Shown here piece by piece: positions 31,477-41,894 of a stretch of DNA of 64,000 bases. The translations under genes were made by a program, and so were the position numbers. Numbering within the stretch: position 1 is the first letter of the stretch; every line of letters begins with the position of its first letter. The notes under the pieces were generated by a model that saw only the letters and a program-made list of their open reading frames with translations, was not told the origin of the DNA and searched no databases. Source of the DNA: Pantoea ananatis LMG 2665 (GTDB lineage Bacteria > Pseudomonadota > Gammaproteobacteria > Enterobacterales > Enterobacteriaceae); assembly GCF_000710035.2 (NCBI RefSeq), contig NZ_JMJJ01000006.1, forward strand, positions 62,001 to 126,000, in the 5' to 3' direction.

Positions 31477-32685
31477 ATGAGCGCCTTCAACCCTTCTTCA
31501 TTTCGTCAGCAGTTTCCTGCGCTAAACGATGCCGGTGTCTATCTTGACAGTGCCGCCACCATGCTGAAACCGCAGACGGTGATAGACGCGACGCAGCAAT
31601 TCTACAGCCTGAGCGCTGGCACCGTTCACCGGAGCCAGTTTGCTGCTGCCCGCCAGTTAACGGAGCAGTACGAACAGGCGCGTGGCATGGTGGCACACTG
31701 GCTGAATGCCGCCAGCGATCGCCAGGTCGTATGGACGCGCGGCACCACTGATGCGATAAACCTGGTGGCGCATGGCTGGTTAGCGCCGCGTTTACAGCCT
31801 GGCGATGAGATAATTGTCAGTGAGGCAGAACATCATGCGAATCTAGTGCCCTGGCTGATGGTTGCGCAGGCCAGCGGCGCGCGGGTGGTGAAATGGCCGA
31901 TTGGTGCCGATCGCCTGCCGGATATCTCACTGCTGCCTGCGCTGATTAACAACCGGACCCGGCTGCTGGCGGTCGGGCAGATGTCTAACGTGACCGGCGG
32001 CTGTCCCGATCTAGCGCAGGCCATTGCCCTGGCCCACGCAGCAGGCGCAAAAGTCATGGTGGATGGCGCTCAGGGCGTGGTGCATTGCCCACCGGATGTG
32101 CAGGCGCTGGATATTGATTTTTATGCTTTTTCCGGCCACAAGCTCTACGGGCCAATGGGCATTGGCGTGCTGTACGGAAAAGCGGAACAGCTGGAAGAGA
32201 TGGTTCCCTTACAGGGCGGCGGAAAGATGCTAACACAGGTCGATTTTACCGGCTTTACGCCGCAGCCCGTTCCCTGGCGTTTCGAGGCGGGCACACCCAA
32301 CGTTGCTGGCGTTACCGGGTTAAGCGCCGCGCTCGGCTGGCTGCAGCAGTTGGATATGCGCAAAGCCGAGATGTGGAGCCAGCAGCTTGCCAGCCTGGCC
32401 GAGGAGCAACTGGCTGAACTGCCCGGCTTTCGTAGCTTCCGCTGTGGCAGTGCCAGCCTGCTGGCCTTCGACATTCAGGGCATTCATCACAGCGACATCG
32501 TGACACTTCTGGCCGAGCACGGTATCGCCCTGCGGGCGGGTCAACATTGCGCTCAGCCATTGATGGCGGCATTGGGCGTTGACGGCACGCTGCGCGTTTC
32601 GTTTGCACCTTATAATAATCTTCAGGATGTCGATGCCCTGCTGCGCGCCATGCGCAGCGCCATCGATCTGTTATCGGAGTTTTAA
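31477..32685 (+). CDS. csdA: Cysteine desulfurase CsdA
   Basis: A 402-residue PLP-dependent class V aminotransferase-fold cysteine desulfurase/sulfinate desulfinase. Seen: [23 protein letters not shown] (His stacking on PLP), VDGAQGVVH, the PLP Lys in [13 protein letters not shown] (about 222) and the persulfide-carrying Cys in RAGQHCAQP near 358. It passes sulfur to CsdE, whose start overlaps its stop (TAATG). The pair works with TcdA in forming cyclic t6A in tRNA. Confidence 0.96.
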   Translation: MSAFNPSSFRQQFPALNDAGVYLDSAATMLKPQTVIDATQQFYSLSAGTVHRSQFAAARQLTEQYEQARGMVAHWLNAASDRQVVWTRGTTDAINLVAHGWLAPRLQPGDEIIVSEAEHHANLVPWLMVAQASGARVVKWPIGADRLPDISLLPALINNRTRLLAVGQMSNVTGGCPDLAQAIALAHAAGAKVMVDGAQGVVHCPPDVQALDIDFYAFSGHKLYGPMGIGVLYGKAEQLEEMVPLQGGGKMLTQVDFTGFTPQPVPWRFEAGTPNVAGVTGLSAALGWLQQLDMRKAEMWSQQLASLAEEQLAELPGFRSFRCGSASLLAFDIQGIHHSDIVTLLAEHGIALRAGQHCAQPLMAALGVDGTLRVSFAPYNNLQDVDALLRAMRSAIDLLSEF

Positions 32686-33137
32686 TGATGAACGCACCGC
32701 TGTTAGCGCCTCACCCGTTCGGCGCTGAAATCACCACGGCTGATTTACAGGCTACCTTCTCCCGCTTTCATCAGTGGGAAGATCGCTACCGGCAGCTGAT
32801 TTTACTGGGACGGCAGTTACCCGGGTTGCCTGACGCGTTAAAAACAGCGGATATCGAACTGAGCGGCTGCGAAAACCGCGTCTGGTTCGGCAGTCAACTG
32901 AGGGAGAAGGGTACTCTGCACTTCTATGGAGACAGCGAAGGTCGTATCGTGCGCGGTCTGCTGGCCGTGTTGCTGACCGCCGTTGAAGGCAAGACGCCAG
33001 CTCAGTTGCTGGCGTCCGATCCGCTCGATCTGTTTGAGGCGCTGGGCCTGCGCGCTCAGCTTAGCGCATCACGCAGCAGTGGCCTGAAAGCGCTGGCTGA
33101 CGCCGTGCGGCAGAGCGCCCAACGGTATCAGGGTTAA
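32685..33137 (+). CDS. csdE: Sulfur acceptor protein CsdE
   Basis: A 150-residue SufE-family sulfur acceptor. The persulfide Cys62 lies in [12 protein letters not shown], with [16 protein letters not shown] behind it. Two ATG codons in tandem begin the gene, and the first overlaps the csdA stop by one base. Its stop codon overlaps the stop of the convergent tcdA. Confidence 0.95.
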   Translation: MMNAPLLAPHPFGAEITTADLQATFSRFHQWEDRYRQLILLGRQLPGLPDALKTADIELSGCENRVWFGSQLREKGTLHFYGDSEGRIVRGLLAVLLTAVEGKTPAQLLASDPLDLFEALGLRAQLSASRSSGLKALADAVRQSAQRYQG

Positions 33138-33934
33138 GCCTGGCGCGCCGCGCGCGCCAGAAACTTCTTCAGGGCATGGGATACCGCAACAAAGCCGAAG
33201 GTGGCCGTCACCATCGTTGCCGCGCCAAACCCGGATTCGCAGTCCATTCTTTTCGGCCCTTCTGCCGTACTGCGTGAGGCGCAAACCGTGCCATCCGCCT
33301 GCGGATAAACCAGCGCTTCAGTAGAAAATACGCAGTCGATGCCCAGCTTGCCTTTGCTGTTCTTCACGACACCAAACTGTTTAAGGCGCTCGCGCAGTTT
33401 GGCCGCAAGCGGATCCTGGATCGTTTTGGCTAAATCGGTGACCTGAATTTGTGTCGGATCGATCTGGCCGCCTGCGCCACCGGTAGTGACCAGCGGGATC
33501 TTGTTGCGCCGACACCAGGCAATCAGCGCGGCTTTGGGCCGCACGCTATCAATGGCATCAATCACGTAATCGATATCGCCCGTCAGCAGGGTCGCCGTGT
33601 TTTCCGGCGTAATAAAATCATCAATGCACACCACTTCACAATCAGGATTAATGGCGCGCAGGCGATCCGCCATGACTTCCGTCTTGGCTTTACCCACGTT
33701 GCCATGGATCGCATGTATCTGACGATTGGTATTGGTGATGCAGACATCGTCCATATCGATCAGGGTAATCCTGCCGATACCGGTGCGTACCAATGCCTCT
33801 GCAGCCCAGGAACCTACGCCACCAATCCCAATGACGCAGAAATGCGCATCCGCAAACCGCTGCAGAGCCTGCTGGCCATAAAGACGTGCCGTGCCACCAA
33901 AGCGCTGGTGCCAGGCATCGTTTAACACTTTCAT
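33134..33934 (-). CDS. tcdA: tRNA threonylcarbamoyladenosine dehydratase
   Basis: A 266-residue E1-like ATP-dependent enzyme (CsdL/TcdA) that cyclises t6A37 to ct6A in tRNAs reading ANN codons. Seen: the nucleotide-binding [13 protein letters not shown] (about 36-48), [48 protein letters not shown] and the C-terminal [22 protein letters not shown]. The start is the ATG at 33934; a TTG two codons upstream is less likely. Tail-to-tail with csdE, its functional partner. Confidence 0.95.
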   Translation of the reverse strand: MKVLNDAWHQRFGGTARLYGQQALQRFADAHFCVIGIGGVGSWAAEALVRTGIGRITLIDMDDVCITNTNRQIHAIHGNVGKAKTEVMADRLRAINPDCEVVCIDDFITPENTATLLTGDIDYVIDAIDSVRPKAALIAWCRRNKIPLVTTGGAGGQIDPTQIQVTDLAKTIQDPLAAKLRERLKQFGVVKNSKGKLGIDCVFSTEALVYPQADGTVCASRSTAEGPKRMDCESGFGAATMVTATFGFVAVSHALKKFLARAARQA

Positions 33935-33983
33935 AGTCAAACCTGTTACAGAGTGCGGGCCAGAACGCCCGCCACATCAAAAA

Positions 33984-35138
33984 TTAGTTAGCACCCAACA
34001 ACAGGGTGCCGTTGTTGCCGCCCTGCGCATTGCTGAACAGCGGCTGACCGGCGCCAGGGGCAGATTTAAGCACCCATACGCGTCCATAATGGTTATAAAA
34101 ACCGGCAAGATGAGCGGCATCCGGGCCCACGCCCTGATAAATGTCGAAGTGCTGGCCTTTGATGGCACCGCCAACATCCAGCGCCACCATCATTCGCATC
34201 TCATATTTACCGTTAAATTTCCCTTTTTCATTTAACTGCGGCACTTCTGCCAGCAACACCGTTCCGGCAGGAATCAGTGAGCGGTCTGATGCCACAGAAG
34301 CTTTCGCCACCAGCGGTACAGCGCTGGCACCGCGCACCGGCACATAGTCTTCTGGTTTGAAAAACACAAATGAAGGGTTGGTTTCTAACAGCGCACGCAC
34401 TTCCTGCGGAGAATGCTCGTCAGCCCACTGGCGAATCGCCTGCATGGACATGTCTTCTCGCTTCACTTCGCCACGATCGATCAGCTCTTTACCGATGCTA
34501 TGATAGCCCCAGCCGTTTTTTCCGCCATAACCAAAAAAGCGCATTGGACGCCCGTCGCCAAAATCAACGTAGCCGCTCCCCTGTACGTCCATAATAAAGT
34601 TATCGATGAGTGAATTACTCCAGGCAATCACATAGCGATCGTCCAACCCACCACTATATATAGAAGCACGGCTTGGCAGCTTTTGTCCGCGCTTACGTGG
34701 CGGCATCCGGTAAATGGGATACTGGAACTCACCCTGACGGGTGTAACGTGCCTCAACGACTGGCGTGTAGTACCCGGTGAACTGCACGTTACCGTAATTG
34801 TCTGTGCCTTCCATCTGAAACGCGTCCAGACCAAACTGGCGCAGCTGGCGCGTGTCGCCGCCGGCTATCAGCCAGTTTTCTACCGCACTGTAAGTACTGT
34901 TGTTGCGGAGAAACAGGCCAGAGGAGGCAGACTGAATCTGCCGGACCTGTTCACCAAAGTCCCGGCCGTTAACCGGGCGGCCTTTAGCATTAGGTTGATT
35001 GACCAGCGCAAGGGGCTGATCCAGTTTGCCGTCTTTATATTGCTGACCCCGATCGGTTGGCTTACCGCTACAGCCAGCCAGCAGCGCTAAAAATGCGCCA
35101 GTAAGTGCGTACTTCGCCCAACGTCCTTTCATCTTCAT
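33984..35138 (-). CDS. mltA: Membrane-bound lytic murein transglycosylase A
   Basis: A 384-residue outer-membrane lipoprotein that cleaves the MurNAc-GlcNAc bond of peptidoglycan to give 1,6-anhydro ends. It has a lipoprotein signal with LLAGC (Cys23), then SGKPTDRGQQYKDGKLDQP, the MltA domain with NVQFTGYYTPVVEARYTRQGEFQYPIYRMPP, VQGSGYVDFGDG, and the double-psi-barrel 3D domain with VALDVGGAIKGQHFDIYQG and the catalytic Asp. A second ATG two codons in (35132) is an equally plausible start. Confidence 0.95.
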   Translation of the reverse strand: MKMKGRWAKYALTGAFLALLAGCSGKPTDRGQQYKDGKLDQPLALVNQPNAKGRPVNGRDFGEQVRQIQSASSGLFLRNNSTYSAVENWLIAGGDTRQLRQFGLDAFQMEGTDNYGNVQFTGYYTPVVEARYTRQGEFQYPIYRMPPRKRGQKLPSRASIYSGGLDDRYVIAWSNSLIDNFIMDVQGSGYVDFGDGRPMRFFGYGGKNGWGYHSIGKELIDRGEVKREDMSMQAIRQWADEHSPQEVRALLETNPSFVFFKPEDYVPVRGASAVPLVAKASVASDRSLIPAGTVLLAEVPQLNEKGKFNGKYEMRMMVALDVGGAIKGQHFDIYQGVGPDAAHLAGFYNHYGRVWVLKSAPGAGQPLFSNAQGGNNGTLLLGAN

Positions 35139-35295
35139 CTCTTTTTATAACTGTTCGCCACGCGACGATAGCAAAGCCGTCATCAGAATGAAATCCATCC
35201 TGTTTCGTCATAACGGATATCGGCGCAATAAATCACCAAATGGAGGAATCCTTCATCAATTAACAGCAAATTTAGCCTTTTAGGGCAAAAAGGGG

Positions 35296-35323
35296 TTGCA
35301 ACAATCATCGTGCGGAGTATAGT
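35296..35323 (+). promoter_or_regulatory. Promoter of the initiator tRNA genes
   Basis: -35 TTGCAA (35296-35301), 16-base spacer, -10 TATAGT (35318-35323), then a GC-rich discriminator GCGC typical of stringently controlled stable-RNA promoters. Confidence 0.7.
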
Positions 35324-35336
35324 GCGCATCCACGGA

Positions 35337-35413
<77 letters not shown>

Positions 35414-35474
35414 ATTCTTCTGTGATTTTGCTCATACAGAAGAGACAATGTGAAAGTCGCTATGCGCAATCGGA

Positions 35475-35551
<77 letters not shown>

Positions 35552-35555
35552 CTTT

Positions 35556-35579
35556 AAACACCTGAAAGGGTGTTTTTTT
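35556..35579 (+). terminator. Terminator of the tRNA transcript
   Basis: AAACACC-TGAAA-GGGTGTTT followed by a T-run (35572-35579), immediately after the second tRNA. Confidence 0.85.
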
Positions 35580-35746
35580 GTTTCTGAAATTCGCTCAACC
35601 GCCAGTGTAGTCACCTCTCCTTCTCTTCCTCTTTTTAAGCTGTTCTCGCGTTTGCCACTCAGACAGAACCCTGTTCAGGCCGCAGCTATTGCTCTTGCCG
35701 CTATATTTCTGTTTTGATGATTCATTCGGACATCACAAGGTCTGCT

Positions 35747-37075
35747 ATGAATAACCACAATATTGCTGCACTGACCACTCAGTTTCCGCAGGTCGCGGAT
35801 TTAATTGCGCTCAATGAAACCACCTGGTTTAATCCCGCCACGACCACCGTCGCAGAAGCCTTACCCCATGTTGGCCTGACGGCCCAGGATGTTGAAGAGG
35901 CGCATGCACGCCTGAAGCGGTTTGCACCTTTTCTGGCACAGGCCTTTCCTGAAACGGCCGCCACGGGAGGAATTATTGAGTCGGAGCTCGTAGCCATACC
36001 GGCGATGCAGGCGCGGCTACAAAGGGAATACGGACAACACATTGCGGGTACGCTGCTGTTGAAGAAAGACAGCCACCTGCCAATTTCTGGCTCAATCAAA
36101 GCGCGTGGTGGGATTTATGAAGTGCTGACCCATGCCGAGAAACTGGCACTGGATGCAGGTTTACTGACCCGGGAAGAGGATTACAGCAGGCTACTCTCGC
36201 CTTCGTTCAGGCAATTTTTTAACCGGTACAGTATTGCCGTGGGCTCAACCGGTAATCTTGGCCTGTCGATTGGCATCATCAGCGCCCGTCTTGGCTTTAA
36301 AGTTACCGTGCATATGTCGGCGGACGCCCGCGAATGGAAGAAAGCCAAACTACGCAGTCACGGCGTCACGGTAATTGAGTATCAACAGGATTATGGCGTA
36401 GCGGTAGAGCAAGGACGTAAAGCGGCAGAGTCCGACCCGGACTGTTTCTTTATCGACGATGAAAACTCCCGCACCCTGTTTTTAGGTTATGCCGTTGCCG
36501 GGCAGCGCCTGAAGGCTCAGTTTGAACAGCAGGGCCGCGTGGTTGACCGCCATCATCCGTTATTTGTGTATTTACCCTGCGGCGTGGGCGGTGGCCCCGG
36601 CGGCGTCGCCTTTGGTCTGAAGCTGGCTTTTGGTGAACACGTTCACTGCCTGTTCGCCGAACCCACCCACTCTCCCTGCATGTTGCTGGGCATCTGCACG
36701 GGTTTGCACGAGGGTATTTCGGTACAGGACATCGGCATCGACAATATCACGGCAGCCGATGGACTGGCGGTCGGACGCGCTTCCGGCTTCGTTGGCCGAT
36801 CCATGCAGCGCCTGCTGGACGGGCTCTATACGCTTGACGATCAAAGCCTGTACGACATGCTGAGTTGGCTGGCGCAGGAAGAAGACCTGCGGCTGGAGCC
36901 CTCGGCCCTTGCCGGTATGGCTGGCCCCCAGCGCGTCTGCAGTGCCACAGCTTACCTGCAAATGCACGGTTTTACCGCGGCGCAGTTAGGTCAGGCGACA
37001 CATCTGGTCTGGGCAACGGGCGGCGGAATGGTGCCGGAAGACGAAATGGCCCGCTATCTGGCAAAGGGGCGCTGA
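35747..37075 (+). CDS. dsdA: D-serine ammonia-lyase
   Basis: A 442-residue fold-type II PLP enzyme that deaminates D-serine to pyruvate and ammonia. The PLP Lys118 is in [12 protein letters not shown]; the phosphate-binding [11 protein letters not shown] is about residue 165-177, and [17 protein letters not shown] near 270-286. Normal family length. The ATG at 35747 has an AAGG site; an 11-codon upstream extension is unsupported. In E. coli, dsdA sits with dsdX and dsdC elsewhere. Here no permease or regulator accompanies it, and it lies directly downstream of the tRNA pair. Confidence 0.95.
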   Translation: MNNHNIAALTTQFPQVADLIALNETTWFNPATTTVAEALPHVGLTAQDVEEAHARLKRFAPFLAQAFPETAATGGIIESELVAIPAMQARLQREYGQHIAGTLLLKKDSHLPISGSIKARGGIYEVLTHAEKLALDAGLLTREEDYSRLLSPSFRQFFNRYSIAVGSTGNLGLSIGIISARLGFKVTVHMSADAREWKKAKLRSHGVTVIEYQQDYGVAVEQGRKAAESDPDCFFIDDENSRTLFLGYAVAGQRLKAQFEQQGRVVDRHHPLFVYLPCGVGGGPGGVAFGLKLAFGEHVHCLFAEPTHSPCMLLGICTGLHEGISVQDIGIDNITAADGLAVGRASGFVGRSMQRLLDGLYTLDDQSLYDMLSWLAQEEDLRLEPSALAGMAGPQRVCSATAYLQMHGFTAAQLGQATHLVWATGGGMVPEDEMARYLAKGR

Positions 37076-37205
37076 GCACCCGGCGGCCTCTGAACAGCAG
37101 GCCAACCTGCGCGGCCTGATCCTGAAGCCGCGTGGGATCGCTTTCCGGTCCTGGTGTCTCAGCAGGCCAGGAAAATGCGCCAGCGGCCGTTTTCCTGAGG
37201 GTTAC

Positions 37206-38450
37206 TCAGCGATGAGCCAGTGCGACACCGCTTTTAAAATAGGCTTTGATTCCTTCCAGGATCGCCTCTGCCACCTGATGCTGATAGCGCGTGGTGCGCA
37301 ACTTACGCTCTTCTTCAACATTACTGATAAAGGCCGTCTCCACCAGAATAGAGGGAATATCTGGTGCCTTAAGCACGGCAAAACCGGCCTGATCCACGGT
37401 GCGTTTGTGCAGGTGATTGATGCGCCCCATGCGGTGCAGCACTTCTTTACCAAACTTCAGGCTGTCATGGATCGTCTGGCGCTGCACCATATCAAACATG
37501 GTGTGATCCAGATAGCGATCTCCACTCATGCTGACGCCACCAATCTGATCGGCTTCGTTCTGGGTTTGCGCCAGGAAACGCGCCGCCGCAGAGGTCGCGC
37601 CGCTGGTCGACAGCGCAAACACGGAAGAACCGCGCGCGGCCCGGCTGGTAAATGCATCGGCATGGATAGAGACAAACAGGTCGGCACGTTGCTTGCGTGC
37701 TTTAGCAACCCGCACCCGCAGAGGAATAAACACATCCTCGTTGCGGGTCATGTAAGCCTTCATGTTGTGCTCTTTTTCGATCAAGGTTTTCAGCCGACGG
37801 CCAATCTTCAGCACGATATCCTTTTCACGTGTTTTATGTTTACCGTGGGCACCAGGATCTTCACCGCCATGCCCGGGATCGATCATGATGATGATCGGGC
37901 GATCGCGTCCCGCTTTACCGGGCAGAGGCGCCTGAACGGCCTCATTTTTTTCCAGATCGCCCTGATTGTAATCTTTAAGTAATGCCAGAAGCGGATCATC
38001 TTCAACGCTATCCTGGCTGGGATAGAGATCGACCACCAGGCGGTGTTTGATCGTGGACACCGGGTCAAGGCTGAAGATTTTAGGGGACACGTTGCGTTTC
38101 AGTTCTAGTACGACGCGCACGGTATTGGCATCAAACTGCCCCACTCTGGCGCTTTTAATAAAAGGATCGTCAACACGCACGTGCTGATTCACGCCCTTAA
38201 GGACTGAGTTGAGATGCAAGCCATCGATATCAATGACCAGGCGGTCAGGGTTCGTCAGGGCAAACTGCTTGTACTTAAGCGCGACGTTAGACTCCAGCGT
38301 CATACGCGAGTAAGTGGAAGAGGGCCAGATGCGGACCGCTAAAATATGGCTGGTCGCGGCCATACTCACACCGCTGACGCTGAGCAGTAACAGCGCCCCT
38401 GTACCTTTTAATAATCGTCTACGTGAAACCAGGGGATTACCTTCCGACAT
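37206..38450 (-). CDS. amiC: N-acetylmuramoyl-L-alanine amidase AmiC
   Basis: A 414-residue periplasmic zinc amidase that cleaves septal peptidoglycan during cell division, activated by NlpD in E. coli. The N-terminus is a Tat signal ([15 protein letters not shown] ending near SMAA). An AMIN domain (about 35-165) targets the septum. The Amidase_3 domain has [25 protein letters not shown] and [15 protein letters not shown] with the catalytic Glu. Divergent from argA. Confidence 0.96.
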   Translation of the reverse strand: MSEGNPLVSRRRLLKGTGALLLLSVSGVSMAATSHILAVRIWPSSTYSRMTLESNVALKYKQFALTNPDRLVIDIDGLHLNSVLKGVNQHVRVDDPFIKSARVGQFDANTVRVVLELKRNVSPKIFSLDPVSTIKHRLVVDLYPSQDSVEDDPLLALLKDYNQGDLEKNEAVQAPLPGKAGRDRPIIIMIDPGHGGEDPGAHGKHKTREKDIVLKIGRRLKTLIEKEHNMKAYMTRNEDVFIPLRVRVAKARKQRADLFVSIHADAFTSRAARGSSVFALSTSGATSAAARFLAQTQNEADQIGGVSMSGDRYLDHTMFDMVQRQTIHDSLKFGKEVLHRMGRINHLHKRTVDQAGFAVLKAPDIPSILVETAFISNVEEERKLRTTRYQHQVAEAILEGIKAYFKSGVALAHR

Positions 38451-38464
38451 GCCACTCCAGCTGT

Positions 38465-38493
38465 TATATAGTGTTTAAAAAAACGGCAGCCAA
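38465..38493 (-). promoter_or_regulatory. Candidate amiC promoter
   Basis: On the minus strand: -35 TTGGCT (38488-38493), 17-base spacer, -10 TATATA (38465-38470), about 15 bases before the amiC ATG. Confidence 0.55.
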
Positions 38494-38616
38494 ATAAAAT
38501 GGCGGCGAAAACTTTATCCAATCCTGCAGGCAATGTCACCCCGGAAACCCCAAATAATGCAGGCTGTTAGCGGCTTTGGCACCAAAAAAAACGTAAATTA
38601 TCGTCAGGATTAGCGC

Positions 38617-38644
38617 TTGCAAAACGATGGCTAAAGGCATAAAA
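38617..38644 (+). promoter_or_regulatory. Candidate argA promoter
   Basis: -35 TTGCAA (38617-38622), 16-base spacer, -10 ATAAAA (38639-38644). The -10 lies within the first ARG box, so ArgR binding would block RNA polymerase. Confidence 0.5.
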
Positions 38645-38672
38645 ATACACAAAATACGAATAAACATTCACT
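38634..38672. promoter_or_regulatory. Tandem ARG boxes (ArgR operator) of argA
   Basis: Box 1 (38634-38651) has core GGCATAAAAATACA and box 2 (38655-38672) has core CGAATAAACATTCA, against the consensus TGAAT-W4-ATTCA. Exactly three bases separate the two 18-base boxes, the spacing needed for an ArgR hexamer. Box 2 is the better match. Confidence 0.8.
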
Positions 38673-38683
38673 GAGGGTTAGCC

Positions 38684-40012
38684 GTGAAGGAACGTAGTAC
38701 CGAACTGGTTCAGGGTTTTCGCCACACCGTTCCCTATATCAATGCGCATCGGGATAAGACATTCGTCATCATGCTCGGCGGTGAAGCCATTGAGCATGAG
38801 AATTTCTCCAGTATTGTCAATGATATCGGCTTGCTGCATAGCCTCGGTATCCGTCTGGTCGTGGTGTATGGCGCGCGCCCACAGATTGATGCCAGCCTGG
38901 CGGCACATCAGCTGGAACCGGCTTACCACAAATATACCCGTGTGACCGATGCTCAGTCGCTGGAACTCGTCAAACAGGCCGCAGGCCGGCTGCAGCTGGA
39001 TATCACGGCCCGGCTCTCAATGAGCCTGAACAACACACCTTTGCAGGGCGCGCACATTAACGTGGTGAGCGGTAACTTCATTATTGCTCAACCGCTCGGC
39101 GTGGATGACGGGGTGGATTACTGCCACAGTGGACGCATTCGTCGTATTGATGAAGAGGCCATTCATCGTCAGTTGGATAACGATGCCATTGTGCTGCTTG
39201 GCCCGGTGGCGGTGTCGGTGACGGGTGAAAGCTTTAACCTGACGTCTGAAGAGGTTGCCACCCAGCTCGCCATTAAGCTCAAGGCCGAAAAGATGATTGG
39301 CTTCTGTTCTGAACAAGGCGTGATCGATCGTGAAGGCAATATTGTCTCGGAGCTCTTTCCTAACGATGCGCAGGCGCGTATCGATGAAATGGAAAGCGAC
39401 GGCGATTTTCTTTCAGGCACCGTGCGTTTTTTACGGGGCGCGGTAAAAGCCTGCCGCAGTGGCGTGCGCCGCAGCCATCTCATCAGCTACCAGGAAGACG
39501 GTGCGCTGCTGCAGGAGTTGTTCTCGCGCGACGGCATCGGGACGCAGATTGTGATGGAGTCGGCCGAGCAGATCCGCCGTGCCACCATCAACGACATCGG
39601 CGGTATTCTGGAGCTGATTCGCCCGCTGGAGCAGCAAGGCATTCTGGTACGTCGCTCACGTGAGCAACTGGAAATGGAGATCGATAAATTCACCATCATC
39701 CAGCGCGATAACCTGACCATCGCCTGTGCCGCGCTTTATCCGTTTATGGATGAAAAGATTGGGGAAATGGCCTGCGTCGCAGTGCATCCGGACTATCGCA
39801 GTTCATCGCGTGGCGAGTTGCTGCTGCAGCGCGTCGCGCTTCAGGCTCGGCAAATGGGGCTGGAAAAACTGTTCGTGCTGACTACGCGCAGTATTCACTG
39901 GTTTCAGGAGCGCGGTTTTACGCCGGTGGATATTGAGTCGCTGCCAGAGAGTAAGAAAGAGATGTACAACTATCAGCGCCGCTCAAAGGTGCTGATGGCG
40001 GATTTAACCTGA
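38684..40012 (+). CDS. argA: N-acetylglutamate synthase
   Basis: A 442-residue enzyme making N-acetyl-L-glutamate from acetyl-CoA and glutamate, the first step of arginine synthesis and feedback-inhibited by arginine. The N-terminal amino-acid-kinase domain has [16 protein letters not shown] and [10 protein letters not shown]; the C-terminal GNAT domain (about 295-440) has [20 protein letters not shown] and [14 protein letters not shown]. The start codon is GTG at 38684 with a GAGGG site upstream. Confidence 0.96.
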   Translation: MKERSTELVQGFRHTVPYINAHRDKTFVIMLGGEAIEHENFSSIVNDIGLLHSLGIRLVVVYGARPQIDASLAAHQLEPAYHKYTRVTDAQSLELVKQAAGRLQLDITARLSMSLNNTPLQGAHINVVSGNFIIAQPLGVDDGVDYCHSGRIRRIDEEAIHRQLDNDAIVLLGPVAVSVTGESFNLTSEEVATQLAIKLKAEKMIGFCSEQGVIDREGNIVSELFPNDAQARIDEMESDGDFLSGTVRFLRGAVKACRSGVRRSHLISYQEDGALLQELFSRDGIGTQIVMESAEQIRRATINDIGGILELIRPLEQQGILVRRSREQLEMEIDKFTIIQRDNLTIACAALYPFMDEKIGEMACVAVHPDYRSSSRGELLLQRVALQARQMGLEKLFVLTTRSIHWFQERGFTPVDIESLPESKKEMYNYQRRSKVLMADLT

Positions 40013-40020
40013 CAGTCACC

Positions 40021-40040
40021 GGGCGGCAGCCATGCCGCCC
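40021..40040. terminator. Stem-loop between argA and recD
   Basis: GGGCGGC-AGCCAT-GCCGCCC, followed on the plus strand by TTGCTGTT. Placed to end argA; it may also serve recD from the other side. Confidence 0.65.
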
Positions 40041-40046
40041 TTGCTG

Positions 40047-41894
40047 TTACGCCTCCCCGGCCGCCCCTAACCTTTCCACCAGCCCGCTTCGCCGCTGCGT
40101 TTGCAGCTGTACGGCGCGGTCAAATATTGCACGATCGCTGTAAAGCGTCAGTTGACTGCGCGCACGCGTAATTGCGGTATAAACCAGCTCGCGGGTCAGC
40201 ACCGGCAGAAACTGGGTCGGCATGACCAGCGCGGTATGGTCAAACTCCGATCCCTGCGACTTGTGTACCGTCATAACCCAGGCGGTTTCATGAGACGGCA
40301 AACGGCTGGGCTGAATCGCTTTCACGCTGCCGTCTGGCAACGGAAAAAAGACTCTGAGCTGGCCTTCCTCATCGCGCAGAGTAATACCGATATCGCCGTT
40401 AAACAGCCCCAGTGCGCTGTCATTACGGGTGATCATTACCGGCCTTCCCGCATACCAGCGGCTGCCCAACGCAGGACGTCTGATGCGCTGCAGCTGCATC
40501 AGGCGTTGCTCAATGCGCTGATTCAGCCCGTGCACGCCAAAGGGCCCTTCACGCAGGGCACACAACAGCTGATAACGGCTGAATGCGTCAATGACCTGCT
40601 CTGGCGTAGCCTGATGCTGAACGGCATGCAGATAGTCGCTATAACCCCGCGCTACCTCGTCCAGCATGGCCTGATAAGCGTCGCCGTCATTCAGCGGCTG
40701 AAAAGAAACATCCTGGTGTCCGGCGGCAAAAATCGCGCTCATCTGGCGCGCATCGCCCTGGTTCACCGCCCGTGCCAGCTGACCTATTCCAGACTTTTCA
40801 TCAAAACGATAGCTCTGTCGCAGCAGGCAAATGCTGTCGCGAACGGCTGGCGCGGCCTCAACATCGTCGCCTGTGAGCGTGCAGCCGGTCAGGGCCGTCA
40901 GCTGTGCAGCCCGTGACGGGCTAAATCCTGTTTCGCTGCAGCGGCAAATATCCCCCAGCACAGCGCCCGCCTCCACCGAAGCCAGCTGATCGCGATCGCC
41001 CAGAAAGACCACGCGCGCATGCTGTGGCAAGGCAGAGATCAGTTTTGCCATCATGCTCAGGTCGACCATTGAGGCCTCATCGACCACCAGCACATCCAGA
41101 TGCAACAGGTTGCCCGCGTGATAGCGCAGACGCTGCGTGTCCGGTTGTGCACCCAGCAGGCGGTGCAGCGTCGTCGCTTCCGCAGGGAACCGGGCGCGCT
41201 CTTCCTCGCTTACGGCCAGTCCCTGTAGAGCTTTACCCAGCGACTCCGTTAAACGGGCCGCGGCTTTGCCCGTGGGCGCCGCCAGCTGTATGCGCAGCGG
41301 CACCGTATTCAATCGGATTAGCGCAGCCAGCAGCTTTGCCACCGTGGTGGTTTTACCGGTTCCCGGCCCACCTGAAATCACGGCGGTTTTTCGCGTCAGC
41401 GCCACGGCTGCGGCAATCTTTTGCCAGTCGTCAGGACGGCTGCCAAACAGGCTGGTCAGTACCTCGCTGGCCCGGTGCGCATCAAATGTTCCTTCGTCGG
41501 GCTGCAACGAAAAAAAGCGCGCAACCTGCCCTTCGCTCTGCCACAAGCGATGCAGATACAAACGCTCATGGCTCAGCACCAGCGGCGTAACGGCACTGCC
41601 ATCACTGATTGCTGACCAGCCCGCCAGTGCAGCATGCACATCGTCCGGCGCGCCTGCGGCCTGCCACAGTGCCTGGGCCAGCGCCGGCTGACGCCCCGCA
41701 AAGAGTCCGGCCTCGCTCAGATTAGCCAGCGGCAGACAGACGTGACCTTCTCCGGCATCGGCACTGACGCAGGCCGCTGCCAGCAGCAGAAAAGGCTGGG
41801 CGTCGTCCGCAATCAAGCGGGCAAACTGTATATCCAGAGGACGCAGTAAACGCTTTTCGACTGCCTGGAGCAGTAAGGCGTTTATATCACTCAT
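40047..41894 (-). CDS. recD: RecBCD exonuclease V subunit alpha
   Basis: A 615-residue 5'-3' SF1B helicase subunit of RecBCD. Walker A is GGPGTGKT at residues 175-182, followed by LDVLVVDEASMVDLSMM (Walker B), VFLGDRDQLASVEAG and the C-terminal VMTVHKSQGSEFDH and VYTAITRARSQLTLY. The start overlaps the recB stop by four bases (ATGA), implying coupled translation and a fixed subunit ratio. Confidence 0.97.
   Translation of the reverse strand: MSDINALLLQAVEKRLLRPLDIQFARLIADDAQPFLLLAAACVSADAGEGHVCLPLANLSEAGLFAGRQPALAQALWQAAGAPDDVHAALAGWSAISDGSAVTPLVLSHERLYLHRLWQSEGQVARFFSLQPDEGTFDAHRASEVLTSLFGSRPDDWQKIAAAVALTRKTAVISGGPGTGKTTTVAKLLAALIRLNTVPLRIQLAAPTGKAAARLTESLGKALQGLAVSEEERARFPAEATTLHRLLGAQPDTQRLRYHAGNLLHLDVLVVDEASMVDLSMMAKLISALPQHARVVFLGDRDQLASVEAGAVLGDICRCSETGFSPSRAAQLTALTGCTLTGDDVEAAPAVRDSICLLRQSYRFDEKSGIGQLARAVNQGDARQMSAIFAAGHQDVSFQPLNDGDAYQAMLDEVARGYSDYLHAVQHQATPEQVIDAFSRYQLLCALREGPFGVHGLNQRIEQRLMQLQRIRRPALGSRWYAGRPVMITRNDSALGLFNGDIGITLRDEEGQLRVFFPLPDGSVKAIQPSRLPSHETAWVMTVHKSQGSEFDHTALVMPTQFLPVLTRELVYTAITRARSQLTLYSDRAIFDRAVQLQTQRRSGLVERLGAAGEA

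Noticed and set aside
41024..41590. Long open frames antisense to recD and recB
   Set aside because: They follow from the GC-rich codon use of the sense genes, have no ribosome sites and no recognisable products. The sense genes account fully for conservation.
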